Source: JBFHKO01 sp041595355
GTDB lineage: Bacteria > Pseudomonadota > Gammaproteobacteria > Enterobacterales > Aeromonadaceae
Assembly (NCBI GenBank): GCA_041595355.1
Contig: JBFHKO010000068.1
Span: 1-11,922 of the forward strand
Length of the DNA stretch: 11,922 bases
Reading direction: 5' to 3'
The translations under genes and the position numbers were made by a program. Shown here piece after piece: positions 1 to 9,975 of this stretch. Every line of letters starts with the position of its first letter. Position 1 is the stretch's first letter. The notes under the pieces are model-generated. The model was not told the origin of the DNA. It did no database searches and saw nothing but the letters and a program-made list of their open reading frames with translations.

Positions 1-3650
<3,650 letters not shown>

Positions 3651-3696
3651 CACGCTTGATTCCTCTTAAATCATTCACGAGTTCATCCGCAGAGGG

Positions 3697-3720
3697 AAAA
3701 AAAAGCCGGCAGACGCCAGC
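3697..3720 (-). terminator. Intrinsic terminator inside the gltB leader (possible attenuator)
   Basis: Read on the minus strand, GCTGGC-GTCT-GCCGGC (3705-3720) forms a 6-bp hairpin with one G-U pair, extendable by one A-U pair. Eight consecutive T follow at 3697-3704. This is the classic intrinsic terminator layout. It lies downstream of the predicted gltB promoter and ends 46 nucleotides before the gltB start. No minus-strand gene lies between it and the tyrS terminator. It therefore most likely acts on the gltB leader itself, or on a short RNA made from this promoter. The structure is seen in the sequence; the regulatory role is inferred. Confidence 0.6.
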
Positions 3721-3752
3721 TAACCAGTCACTCTTCGGGTCAGTAACGCGCA

Positions 3753-3781
3753 AATATACTGTGATTTTTACCCCAATTCAA
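3753..3781 (-). promoter_or_regulatory. Predicted sigma70 promoter of gltB
   Basis: On the minus strand, a -35 TTGAAT (3776-3781) and a -10 TATATT (3753-3758) are separated by exactly 17 bases, matching consensus at 4/6 and 5/6. Transcription would start near 3746, giving a leader of about 95 nucleotides before the gltB ATG. It is the best promoter-like sequence in the intergenic region. The call rests on motif match only. Confidence 0.6.
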
Positions 3782-3828
3782 GGCAAGCCACAGTGGCCGG
3801 CCATCGGGACGTCTCAATACAAATGCTC

Positions 3829-3861
3829 AATCAACGGTTAAGTATGCAGAGAATAATACTC
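3829..3861. promoter_or_regulatory. Candidate IHF and Lrp sites upstream of gltB
   Basis: AATCAACGGTTAA (3829-3841, plus strand) matches the IHF consensus WATCAANNNNTTR at 12 of 13 positions and lies about 90 bases upstream of the predicted gltB transcription start. Just further upstream, the minus-strand 15-mer at 3847-3861 matches the degenerate Lrp consensus at about 11 of 15 positions. In E. coli, gltBDF is known to be activated by Lrp with help from IHF, so both sites fit the neighbouring gene. Both motifs are loose, and AT-rich DNA produces chance matches. Confidence 0.3.
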
Positions 3862-3881
3862 GCCAAATGTTGCATTATTGT

Positions 3882-3903
3882 TGGATAACGCTATTTTTAT
3901 CCA
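3882..3903. repeat. Inverted repeat, operator-like dyad
   Basis: TGGATAA and TTATCCA are perfect 7-base inverted arms separated by 8 bases, in the AT-rich part of the gltB / zincin intergenic region. There is no T-run, so it does not look like a terminator. A dimeric regulator binding site is the simplest reading. The cognate protein is unknown. Confidence 0.4.
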
Positions 3904-3997
3904 GCTTCACATCAAAAGACGCCAGCCAGACGGCCCCGTTCATAGCACCGGCCCGGCCAGCCGCAATGGCCGTTTTGCGGCCTCGAAAGAAGCCCAA

Positions 3998-4026
3998 TAG
4001 CCTCTGCGCCGGGCATGCCCTATAGT
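3998..4026 (+). promoter_or_regulatory. Possible promoter of the zincin gene
   Basis: TATAGT at 4021-4026 matches the -10 consensus at 5/6. The hexamer 17 bases upstream, TAGCCT (3998-4003), is a poor -35. Transcription would start near 4033, about 20 bases before the ATG at 4052, leaving only a short leader. The call is weak and based on the -10 element. Confidence 0.3.
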
Positions 4027-4051
4027 CTTGGCACAGATACCGGAATTCGCC

Positions 4052-4657
4052 ATGTCCCGACCCTTAAGCGTATTGATCCTGCTGCTGGCCTTGCTGCCCC
4101 GGCCCGGTCTGACCCAGGTCACGCCGCCGGCAGCGCCACCGTTCACCTTTCTCGATCTGCTCTCCGCCGTCGGTGATCAGGCCATTGCCTTCGCCCGCCA
4201 GGGCGAGGCGGCCGCCCTGGCACAGGGGCAGCCCCTGAGCCCGGAGCAGCTGGCTCTGGCACGTACCCTGGGGGTAGCACAGGCCCAGCGGGTGCGCGTC
4301 TGGTACCGGGACAGCCTGCCCTTTCCCCAGCCGCCCGAACTGGCACGTCTGGCCCGCCAGCTCGGGCTTAACAGCGCACAGATGGTGGCCGTCACCTATG
4401 GCCACGGCATCTATATCCTCAATGCCCATCGCAGTCAGCCCGGACTGCTGGCCCACGAGCTGGTGCATGTGAGCCAGTACGAGCAACTGGGCATGGAGGG
4501 CTTCGTGCGCCGCTATCTGCTGGAGCTGATGCTGAACGGCTATGCCCGGGCGCCCCTGGAGCTGGAGGCGGAGCGCAAACGCCGGGTACTGGCCCTGTGG
4601 GGCGAGCCGGGCACGGACGCAGCCGGGACGTCGCCGCTGCCCCCGCTGGCGCCCTGA
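4052..4657 (+). CDS. Exported zincin-like putative metalloprotease, function unknown
   Basis: The product is a 201-residue protein that I do not recognise as a named gene. Residues 1-22 form a signal peptide (MSRP, then a leucine-rich core), so it is probably periplasmic. There is no lipobox Cys. The central feature is HELVH at 135-139, the HExxH motif of zinc metallopeptidases: two His ligands and the catalytic Glu. An acidic stretch 30-40 residues later (PLELEAE, 168-174) follows a GY and could supply a third Glu ligand, as in DUF4157-like and other small gluzincin domains. I chose the ATG at 4052 because it places the signal peptide at the N-terminus; a TTG at 4028 would add eight residues and is less likely. 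The META lipoprotein gene follows after 85 bases on the same strand. The substrate is unknown. The zincin call is fairly sure; proteolytic activity is inferred. Confidence 0.8.
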   Translation: MSRPLSVLILLLALLPRPGLTQVTPPAAPPFTFLDLLSAVGDQAIAFARQGEAAALAQGQPLSPEQLALARTLGVAQAQRVRVWYRDSLPFPQPPELARLARQLGLNSAQMVAVTYGHGIYILNAHRSQPGLLAHELVHVSQYEQLGMEGFVRRYLLELMLNGYARAPLELEAERKRRVLALWGEPGTDAAGTSPLPPLAP

Positions 4658-4732
4658 GCGTGGGCTGACCTTTTCCGGGCGCCATAAACCGGCTAAGCTG
4701 GGCGCCAATCCCTTTTATCGCCAGCCCCTGCC

Positions 4733-4736
4733 GGAG
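4733..4736 (+). promoter_or_regulatory. Ribosome binding site of the META lipoprotein gene
   Basis: GGAG lies six bases before the ATG at 4743. It fixes this start over the longer upstream frame that begins at 4542 inside the preceding gene. The ATG is also followed immediately by a lipoprotein signal peptide. Confidence 0.65.
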
Positions 4737-4742
4737 CCCCTC

Positions 4743-5186
4743 ATGTCCCGTTTGTTCATCCTGCTGCTGGCCAGCCTGTTGCTGGCCTGTACCCATGCCC
4801 CGCGCCCGGGGCTGGTCAAGCCGCTGCCACCCACGCCGCCCACCCTCTATCGCGCCTGGCTGCTGGACAAGGTCAACGGCCAGCCCATCGACGCCAGCAT
4901 CACGCCGCCACCCTCGCTGCGCATCGGCCACGCCGGCCACCAGCAGCCCGGCAGCATCGAGGGGCTGGCCGGCTGCAACCGCTTCTTTGGCGAGGGGCGG
5001 CTGCACGCCCAGCGGCTGATCTTCGAAAGCCTGAGCAGCACCATCATCGAATGCCCGGCCCACCTGGACAGCCTCGAAAACAGCGTCCTCGACACCCTCA
5101 GCAACGAGCCCAAGGTCACCTTCCTCGGCCAGCATCTGATGCTGCGCGCCAACGGCCAACTGCTGGAATATCGCCCGGCTCCCTGA
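4743..5186 (+). CDS. META-domain (HslJ-type) lipoprotein
   Basis: The product is a 147-residue predicted lipoprotein. The signal peptide ends in a lipobox LLAC with Cys16 as the lipidation site. The +2 residue is Thr, not Asp, so outer-membrane sorting by Lol is expected. Residues about 35-145 form one META domain resembling E. coli HslJ: GCNRFFGEGRL (77-87), then a segment ending STIIEC (99-104), then the ELEN-like LDSLENSVLDTL (108-119). Cys78 and Cys104 could form a disulphide. HslJ is linked to heat shock and novobiocin resistance in E. coli, but its biochemical role is not established, so no reaction is given. It lies 85 bases after the zincin gene on the same strand and may be cotranscribed. 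A weak internal promoter (TAAGCT at 4694-4699) is possible. The domain assignment is confident. Confidence 0.85.
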   Translation: MSRLFILLLASLLLACTHAPRPGLVKPLPPTPPTLYRAWLLDKVNGQPIDASITPPPSLRIGHAGHQQPGSIEGLAGCNRFFGEGRLHAQRLIFESLSSTIIECPAHLDSLENSVLDTLSNEPKVTFLGQHLMLRANGQLLEYRPAP

Positions 5187-5252
5187 CAGCCGTGCAGGCG
5201 CCAAAAGCGCGCCCCTTGCCTGCCGGCGGCGCCGGCTTCCGCCCGCAAAAAC

Positions 5253-5281
5253 AAACACCCCGGCGCCAGGCCGGGGTGTTT
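5253..5281 (-). terminator. Intrinsic terminator of tyrS, possibly bidirectional
   Basis: AAACACCCCGGC and GCCGGGGTGTTT form a perfect 12-bp stem with loop GCCAG. On the minus strand the stem is followed by GTTTTTG, giving a good U-tract about 30 bases after the tyrS stop. On the plus strand the tail is TTTGATT, weaker but possibly enough to end transcription from the META gene. It lies between convergent genes, as expected for a shared terminator. Confidence 0.85.
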
Positions 5282-5309
5282 GATTCAAGCGCCGGGGTGG
5301 CGGGCCATC

Positions 5310-6509
5310 TCAGCCCACGGTCACCCGGGCAAACTTGCGCTTGCCCACCTGCCAGACGGCGGTGCCGGCACTGACCAGCAGCTTGCCATCGGCCACCACT
5401 TCGCCATCACGCTTAACCGCATTTTGCTTGATCATGCGCAGCGCCTCCGAGGTGGTGGCGACCAGGCCGGCCTCCTTGAGCAGGTTGCCCACCGCCAGGC
5501 CCTCCGCCGGCGCCACCACGGCCACCTCCGGCATCTGGTCGGGAATGGCATTCTTGGAGAAGCGCTGCACGAAATCGGCATGCGCCGCCTCGGCGGCCGC
5601 CTCGTCGTGGTAGCGGGCGATCAGCTCCTTGGCCAGCCAGATCTTCACATCCCGCGGGTTGAGCTCATTGGCGGCGATGTCGGCCCGGAACTGGTGGATC
5701 TCCTGCAGCGGTCGGGTGGAGAGCAGCTCGTAGTAGCTCCACATCAGCTCGTCGGTGATGGACATGATCTTGCCGAACATCTCGCCGGGCGCATCATGCA
5801 CCCCTATGTAGTTACCGGCCGACTTGGACATCTTCTTGACACCATCGAGGCCCACCAGCAGCGGCATCATCAGCACCGCCTGGGGCTTCATGCCCGCTTC
5901 TTTCTGCAGCTCACGCCCCATCAGCAGATTGAACTTCTGATCGGTACCGCCCAGCTCGACGTCGGCCTCCAGGGCCACGGAGTCGTGCCCCTGCAGCAGC
6001 GGATAGAGGAATTCGTGAATGGCGATGGACTGGCTGGCTCCGTAGCGCTTCTTGAAATCGTCGCGCTCCAGCATGCGCGCCACCGTCTGCTTGGCCGCCA
6101 GCTTGATGAGGCCGGTGGCCCCCAGCTGATTGAGCCAGGTGGAGTTGTATTCGATACGGGTACGCGCCGGATCCAGGATCTTGAACGCCTGCTCGGCGTA
6201 GGTCTTGGCGTTTTCCCTGATCGCCTCCTCGGAGAGCGGCGGACGGGTGGCATTCTTGCCGCTGGGATCGCCCACCATGGCGGTAAAATCGCCGATAAGC
6301 AGTATCACCTCGTGACCCAGATCCTGAAAGGTACGCAGCTTGTTGAGGATGACGGTATGGCCGAGGTGAATATCCGGGGCCGTGGGATCCATACCCAGCT
6401 TGATACGCAGGGGACGCCCCTCTTTCAGCTTGGCGATCAGCTCTTCTTCGACCAGGATTTCTTCGGCGCCGCGCTTGATCTCGGCCAAGGCAGCTTCCAG
6501 CTGGGACAT
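5310..6509 (-). CDS. tyrS: Tyrosyl-tRNA synthetase
   Basis: The product, 399 residues, charges tRNA-Tyr with tyrosine using ATP in the cytoplasm. It is a class I synthetase. The HIGH motif appears as HLGH (48-51) within DPTAPDIHLGHT, and KMSKS is at 226-230. The tyrosine-pocket segment includes EADVELGGTDQKFN (181-194). The C-terminal 60 or so residues (about 335-399) form an S4 RNA-binding domain. The motif spacing and the GDFTAMVGDPSGKNATRPPL segment (73-92) match the TyrS type of Pseudomonas and Haemophilus, not the E. coli TyrS type. The start at 6509 is supported by a strong ribosome binding site, GAGGTGGAG, at 6518-6526. It is transcribed divergently from the MepM-like gene and ends at the terminator at 5253-5281. 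Essential housekeeping function; the identification is secure. Confidence 0.98.
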   Translation of the reverse strand: MSQLEAALAEIKRGAEEILVEEELIAKLKEGRPLRIKLGMDPTAPDIHLGHTVILNKLRTFQDLGHEVILLIGDFTAMVGDPSGKNATRPPLSEEAIRENAKTYAEQAFKILDPARTRIEYNSTWLNQLGATGLIKLAAKQTVARMLERDDFKKRYGASQSIAIHEFLYPLLQGHDSVALEADVELGGTDQKFNLLMGRELQKEAGMKPQAVLMMPLLVGLDGVKKMSKSAGNYIGVHDAPGEMFGKIMSITDELMWSYYELLSTRPLQEIHQFRADIAANELNPRDVKIWLAKELIARYHDEAAAEAAHADFVQRFSKNAIPDQMPEVAVVAPAEGLAVGNLLKEAGLVATTSEALRMIKQNAVKRDGEVVADGKLLVSAGTAVWQVGKRKFARVTVG

Positions 6510-6546
6510 CGTATTTACTCCACCTCAATTCACAAAAAACCCGCTC

Positions 6547-6576
6547 ATCTTACTGGAATGGCATGGATAATGGAAA
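6547..6576 (-). promoter_or_regulatory. Possible tyrS promoter
   Basis: On the minus strand, TTTCCA (-35, 6571-6576) and TAAGAT (-10, 6547-6552) are separated by 18 bases. Each matches consensus at 4/6. The implied start near 6540 gives a leader of about 30 bases, too short for a T-box or other long riboswitch. Moderate motif quality. Confidence 0.35.
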
Positions 6577-6640
6577 GACTGTAAACTGGCGGGATACGAC
6601 GCGCCCTTCCTCATCCCTATTGCATGGCATTTTGTATTAC

Positions 6641-7960
6641 ATGGCATTACGGAACGCATTCACCCTACTGCCGCGCGGGCACCGCATCCTCATCCTGCTG
6701 CTCTCCACGCTGCTGGGGGGGCTGCTGCTGTGGCCCCTGGAAGACGCCCAGGCCCTGAGGGTCGCCGCAGGGCCGGACACCATCTCGACGCCTGGCCCCG
6801 GACAGGACGAAGGCCAGTCCGCACCCGAGGCCCGGGATGTCCTGGCTGCCAGCGAGTCCCCGAGTCTGCAGGAGCAGACCCACGAAGTCCGCCGCGGTGA
6901 CAACCTGAGCACCCTGTTCCGGCGTGCCGGCCTCAGTCATGGCACCCTCTACGAGGTGACCCGGGCCGGCGCAGAGAGCGAAAACCTGCTGACCCTGCAC
7001 CCGGGGGTTTAGCTCACCTTCTATCAGGATGAGGACGGCGAGCTGGCCGCCCTCGCCTACCCGTTGAACCCGCGCGAGACCCTGTGGGTGGAGCGCACCG
7101 ACTCGGGCTACCGCAGCCGCATCGACAGGGTGCGGTTGCAGAGCCGGCAGGTGACGGCCCAGGGACGCATCGAGAGCAGCCTGTGGGAATCGGGTCAGGC
7201 CGCCGGCCTCAGCAACACCCAGATACTGGGGCTCGCCAACATCTTCGCCTGGGACATCGATTTCTCTCAGGATCTGCAACCCGGCGATCGCTTCACCCTC
7301 ATCTACGAGCAGCTGTTCAAGCAGGACGAGCTGATCGGCACCGGCAAGCTGCTGGCCGCCGAATTCGTCAACGACGGTCAGAGCTACAGGGCCATCCGCT
7401 ATCGGGATGGCAACTACTACACGCCCGAGGGGCAGGCCATGCGCAAGGGCTTCCTGCGCTCACCGGTCAACTTCCGCTACATCACCTCCCACTTCAATCC
7501 CCGCCGTCGCCACCCGGTGACCGGACTGGTACGCCCCCATAACGGCATCGATTATGGCGCCCCGGTGGGCACGCCCATCATGGCGGCAGGCGATGGGGTG
7601 GTGAGTGCCTCGGCCTTCAACTCGCTGAACGGCCACTACGTCTTCATCCGCCACAGCGGCCGCTACACCACCAAGTACCTGCACCTGAGCCAGCGGCTGA
7701 TCAAGACCGGGCAGCGGGTGAAACAGGGACAGGTGATCGGCAAGCTGGGCGGCACGGGACGGGTGACCGGGCCGCACCTGCATTACGAATTCCTGGTCAA
7801 TGGCGTTCACCAGAATCCGCGCACCGTGGCCCTGCCCCAGGCCGAGCCGCTGCGCGGCAAACGCCTGGCCGACTTCCGGCTCCGGGCCGAGAGCCTGGTT
7901 GCCCGACTGAATATTGTGAGCCCACCCAGGGTGGCTCGCGCTACCCCCACAACGGAATGA
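6641..7960 (+). pseudogene. mepM: MepM-type M23 peptidoglycan endopeptidase gene interrupted by an in-frame TAG
   Basis: The full frame would encode 439 residues, the same size as E. coli MepM (440), which cuts D,D cross-links in peptidoglycan during wall growth. Codon 124 (7010-7012) is TAG, and the same frame continues to 7960. The N-terminus, with LPRGHR then a hydrophobic anchor at about 16-36, resembles E. coli MepM. A LysM/OapA-like segment with HEVRRGDNLSTLF follows at about 83-95. The M23 zinc site is complete: His300 and Asp304 (HNGID) and His379 and His381 (HLH). The stop falls where E. coli has Gln in IGQQLSW, so CAG to TAG is the likely change. The next in-frame start (TTG 7064) lacks a ribosome binding site and a signal. 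I chose the ATG at 6641 by similarity; ATG 6563 and TTG 6620 are alternatives, none with a clear ribosome binding site. The cause may be mutation, suppression or base-call error. Confidence 0.85.
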
Positions 7961-9063
7961 GCATGACGGATCTCTATATCGGGCTGATGTCAGGCACCAG
8001 CATGGATGGCATCGATGCTGCCCTGGTGCGCTTCGAACAGGATAAACCCCGGCTGATTGCCAGCCATGCCCAGCGCTGGCCGGTGCCGGTGCTCAATCGC
8101 CTGCATGCCCTCTGCACTCCGGGCGTCAACGAGATCGATCGCCTTGGCCAGCAGGATCAGCTGGTGGCGGTCCACTTCGCCCAGGCGGTCAAGGCGGTGC
8201 TGGCCAAGGCCAGCTACAGTGCCGAGCAGATCCGCGCCATCGGCTCCCACGGCCAGACCATACGCCACCGCCCCGAGCTGGGTTTCACCCTGCAGATCGG
8301 CAATGGCGCCCGCCTGGCGGTGGAAACCGGCATCGACGTGGTCTGCGACTTTCGCGCCAAGGATCTGGCCCTCGGCGGACAGGGCGCGCCGCTGGTGCCG
8401 GCCTTTCACCAGGCGGTCTTTGGCCGCCGCGGCCAGCTGCGCTTCATCCTCAACATCGGCGGCATCGCCAACATCTCGGTGCTGCCCGGCTCGGCGGATC
8501 AGGTCTTCGGCTTCGACACCGGGCCCGGCAATACCCTGATGGATCTCTGGTACCGCAAACACAAGGGCGGCGTCTATGATGCCGATGGCCAGTGGGCCAT
8601 GAGCGGCCAGGTGAACGAAGAGTTGCTGTTACGGCTGCTGGGTCACCCCTTCTTTGCCAAGGCCTACCCCAAGAGCACGGGGCGCGAAACCTTCACCCTG
8701 CCCTGGCTGGAGCTGGCGCTGGCGGAGCGGCGCCCCCTGTGGCCGGAAGACGTGCAGCGCACCCTGCTGGAGCTCACCGCCCGCAGCATTGCCGATGCCC
8801 TGTTGCCGCTGGCCCAGCAGGCCGAGCTGTTCATCTGTGGCGGCGGCGTACACAACCGGGCACTGATGCTGCGCCTGGGAGAGCTGCTGCCCGGCTGGAA
8901 GCTGGAGTCCACCTCGGCGCTGGGCCTGCACCCGGACTGGGTGGAGGCCATCGCCTTTGCCTGGCTGGCCAAGAGCTTCCTCGAACGCCGCCCCGGCAGC
9001 CTGCCGGCGGTCACCGGCGCCCGGCGCCCGGCCGTGCTGGGGGCACTGCATCTGGCGGGTTGA
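7957..9063 (+). CDS. anmK: Anhydro-N-acetylmuramic acid kinase
   Basis: The product, 368 residues (E. coli AnmK 369), phosphorylates and hydrolyses 1,6-anhydro-MurNAc to MurNAc-6-phosphate with ATP, a cytoplasmic step of peptidoglycan recycling. It has the sugar-kinase/ASKHA fold. Visible motifs in order are GLMSGTSMDG (9-18, nucleotide binding), GSHGQT (96-101), DFRAKDLALGGQGAPLVPAF (131-150), NIGGIANIS (166-174) and FDTGPGNTLMD (186-196). Asp187 is in the position expected for the catalytic base. GGGVHN near the C-terminus completes the ATP site. The start ATG overlaps the mepM stop as ATGA, so translation may be coupled to the upstream gene. An ATG six bases later (7963) has a better-spaced GGA and would drop two residues. 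If the upstream amber codon is real, coupling still works through restart only if ribosomes reach 7960. The identification is secure. Confidence 0.97.
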   Translation: MSMTDLYIGLMSGTSMDGIDAALVRFEQDKPRLIASHAQRWPVPVLNRLHALCTPGVNEIDRLGQQDQLVAVHFAQAVKAVLAKASYSAEQIRAIGSHGQTIRHRPELGFTLQIGNGARLAVETGIDVVCDFRAKDLALGGQGAPLVPAFHQAVFGRRGQLRFILNIGGIANISVLPGSADQVFGFDTGPGNTLMDLWYRKHKGGVYDADGQWAMSGQVNEELLLRLLGHPFFAKAYPKSTGRETFTLPWLELALAERRPLWPEDVQRTLLELTARSIADALLPLAQQAELFICGGGVHNRALMLRLGELLPGWKLESTSALGLHPDWVEAIAFAWLAKSFLERRPGSLPAVTGARRPAVLGALHLAG

Positions 9064-9071
9064 CCCCGCCA
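9053..9071. terminator. Hairpin over the anmK stop, between convergent genes
   Basis: TGGCGGG and CCCGCCA form a 7-bp stem with loop TTGAC, spanning the anmK stop codon. The HIT gene ends 18 bases away on the other strand. No T-run follows on either side. It may slow polymerase or protect an RNA end, but it is a poor intrinsic terminator by itself. Confidence 0.3.
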
Positions 9072-9081
9072 TCCAGCCCGC

Positions 9082-9510
9082 TCAGCCGGCAGCCACGAAT
9101 CCTGCCAGGCCAGCCAGGCGACGGCGCCACAGCGACACCTGCAGGGCCAGCTCGTCCAGGCTATAAGGCTGGGCGGGATGCACGCCCCAGATGGGCTTGG
9201 GCCAGGCCGCATCCCCGCGAAAACGGGCCACATGATGCAGATGCAACTGGGGCACCATATTGCCGATGGCGGCGATATTGAGCTTGTCCGCCTTCAGCTC
9301 GCGCTGCATCAGCTCGGCCAGGGCACAGGACTCGCGCAGCAGCTGCTGGCTGCCCCCCTCCCCCAACTCGTAGATTTCACGCATGCCACTCACCCGGGGC
9401 ACCAGGATAAGCCAGGGGTATTGACGGTCCCTGGCCAGCAGCACCAGGCTGAGCGGCAGCTCGCCGAGAATGACGCTATCGGCGGCCAGGGTGGGATGCA
9501 GTTCAAACAT
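9082..9510 (-). CDS. HIT-family (histidine triad) protein
   Basis: The product is a 142-residue cytoplasmic protein with one HIT domain filling about residues 1-105. The motif is Q88-L-H90-L-H92-H-V94, following NMVP. The first His of the usual H-x-H-x-H triad is Gln, while the last two are kept, so a nucleotide hydrolase or transferase activity is plausible but not shown. The following RFRGDAAWPKPIWG is typical of a proteobacterial HIT subgroup. The C-terminus (about 115-142) looks helical, with LALQVSLWRRRLAGLAG. The start at 9510 has a weak GAGAG upstream. It lies 83 bases after the glutaredoxin-like gene on the same strand, with no clear promoter between, so the two are probably cotranscribed. 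The physiological substrate is unknown. Confidence 0.85.
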   Translation of the reverse strand: MFELHPTLAADSVILGELPLSLVLLARDRQYPWLILVPRVSGMREIYELGEGGSQQLLRESCALAELMQRELKADKLNIAAIGNMVPQLHLHHVARFRGDAAWPKPIWGVHPAQPYSLDELALQVSLWRRRLAGLAGFVAAG

Positions 9511-9593
9511 GGGACTCTCTCATGCAAGGGACAGGCGGCCGGCGCGAAGGGGAGCCCCCGAACGCCAGGCGACACCACGCGGCCACGAAGGGT

Positions 9594-9869
9594 TCAGCCG
9601 AACTGGGTCTTCAGGTAGGCGATGATATCCTGGGACTCATACAGCCAGTGAGCATCCCCCGCTTCATCCCGTACCTGCAGGCAGGGTACCTGGCGCTTGC
9701 CGCCACCAACCATCAGCGCCTCCAGATGGGCGCCCTCGGCGATGTTGTTGGTCGGCAGGCTGATGCCCAGGGCATGGCAGGCGTCCAGCACCCGCAGGCA
9801 ATAGGGACAGGAGGGACGGATATACAGGGCCAGACGATTCAATTCACGGGTTTGCGGCAGTGCGGTCAT
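9594..9869 (-). CDS. Glutaredoxin-like protein with CPYC active site
   Basis: The product is a 91-residue thioredoxin-fold protein. After a short polar N-terminus, LALYIRPSCPYCLRVL holds the dithiol active site Cys21-Pro-Tyr-Cys24. RQVPCLQV (59-66) carries the cis-Pro expected for glutathione binding, and LYESQDIIAYL (77-87) is the conserved C-terminal helix start. Glutathione-dependent thiol-disulphide exchange in the cytoplasm is the expected role. The domain also resembles the N-terminal part of glutathione S-transferases, but there is no C-terminal helical domain. AAGGAG at 9875-9880 is a strong ribosome binding site five bases from the ATG. The HIT gene follows downstream. I do not assign grxA, grxC or another specific name. 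Confidence 0.9.
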   Translation of the reverse strand: MTALPQTRELNRLALYIRPSCPYCLRVLDACHALGISLPTNNIAEGAHLEALMVGGGKRQVPCLQVRDEAGDAHWLYESQDIIAYLKTQFG

Positions 9870-9929
9870 GACATCTCCTTGAGGGACAGGGACTTTTCCC
9901 GGGGCAGCTGACGGGCGTCAGGCTTTCCG

Positions 9930-9959
9930 ATGGTATGCGAAAACGGGCGCCCATGCCAA
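9930..9959 (-). promoter_or_regulatory. Possible promoter of the glutaredoxin-HIT unit
   Basis: On the minus strand, TTGGCA (-35, 9954-9959, 5/6) and TACCAT (-10, 9930-9935, 4/6) are separated by 18 bases. It sits in the 106-base gap after the PAP2 stop. A short palindrome, CTGACG-GG-CGTCAG (9908-9921), falls just downstream, near the implied transcription start, and could be an operator or a leader hairpin. Confidence 0.4.
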
Positions 9960-9975
9960 CCGGCGTCCCAGGGGA

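Larger units (their letters stand above)
3651..4051. other. Divergent intergenic control region between gltB and the zincin gene
   Basis: This 401-base gap holds no supported gene. About 3720-3920 is markedly AT-rich against GC-rich surroundings. It contains the gltB promoter, leader terminator, IHF/Lrp-like sites and dyad listed separately. A 10-base palindrome, TGGCCGGCCA, sits at 3794-3803. From about 3920 to 4051 the composition returns to GC-rich. A TATAGT at 4021-4026 could be the -10 element of a plus-strand promoter for the gene at 4052. Confidence 0.6.

Noticed and set aside
3671..3690. Leader peptide in the gltB 5' region
   Set aside because: Only minimal frames such as ATG-AAC-TCG-TGA are present on the minus strand, without a ribosome binding site or a run of regulatory codons.
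3656..3841. A 61-codon open frame in the gltB upstream region
   Set aside because: It covers the gltB leader, terminator and promoter on the opposite strand, has no ribosome binding site and no similarity I recognise.
3880..3905. Pair of DnaA boxes or a replication origin
   Set aside because: Each arm matches only seven of nine bases, there are just two, and no dnaA, dnaN or further box cluster is nearby.
5280..6584. A 434-codon open frame on the plus strand
   Set aside because: Antisense to tyrS, with the same low-complexity GC-driven composition and no family match.
6641..7960. Frameshift as the explanation for the split M23 gene
   Set aside because: The two halves are in the same reading frame; only one codon, TAG at 7010-7012, interrupts it.
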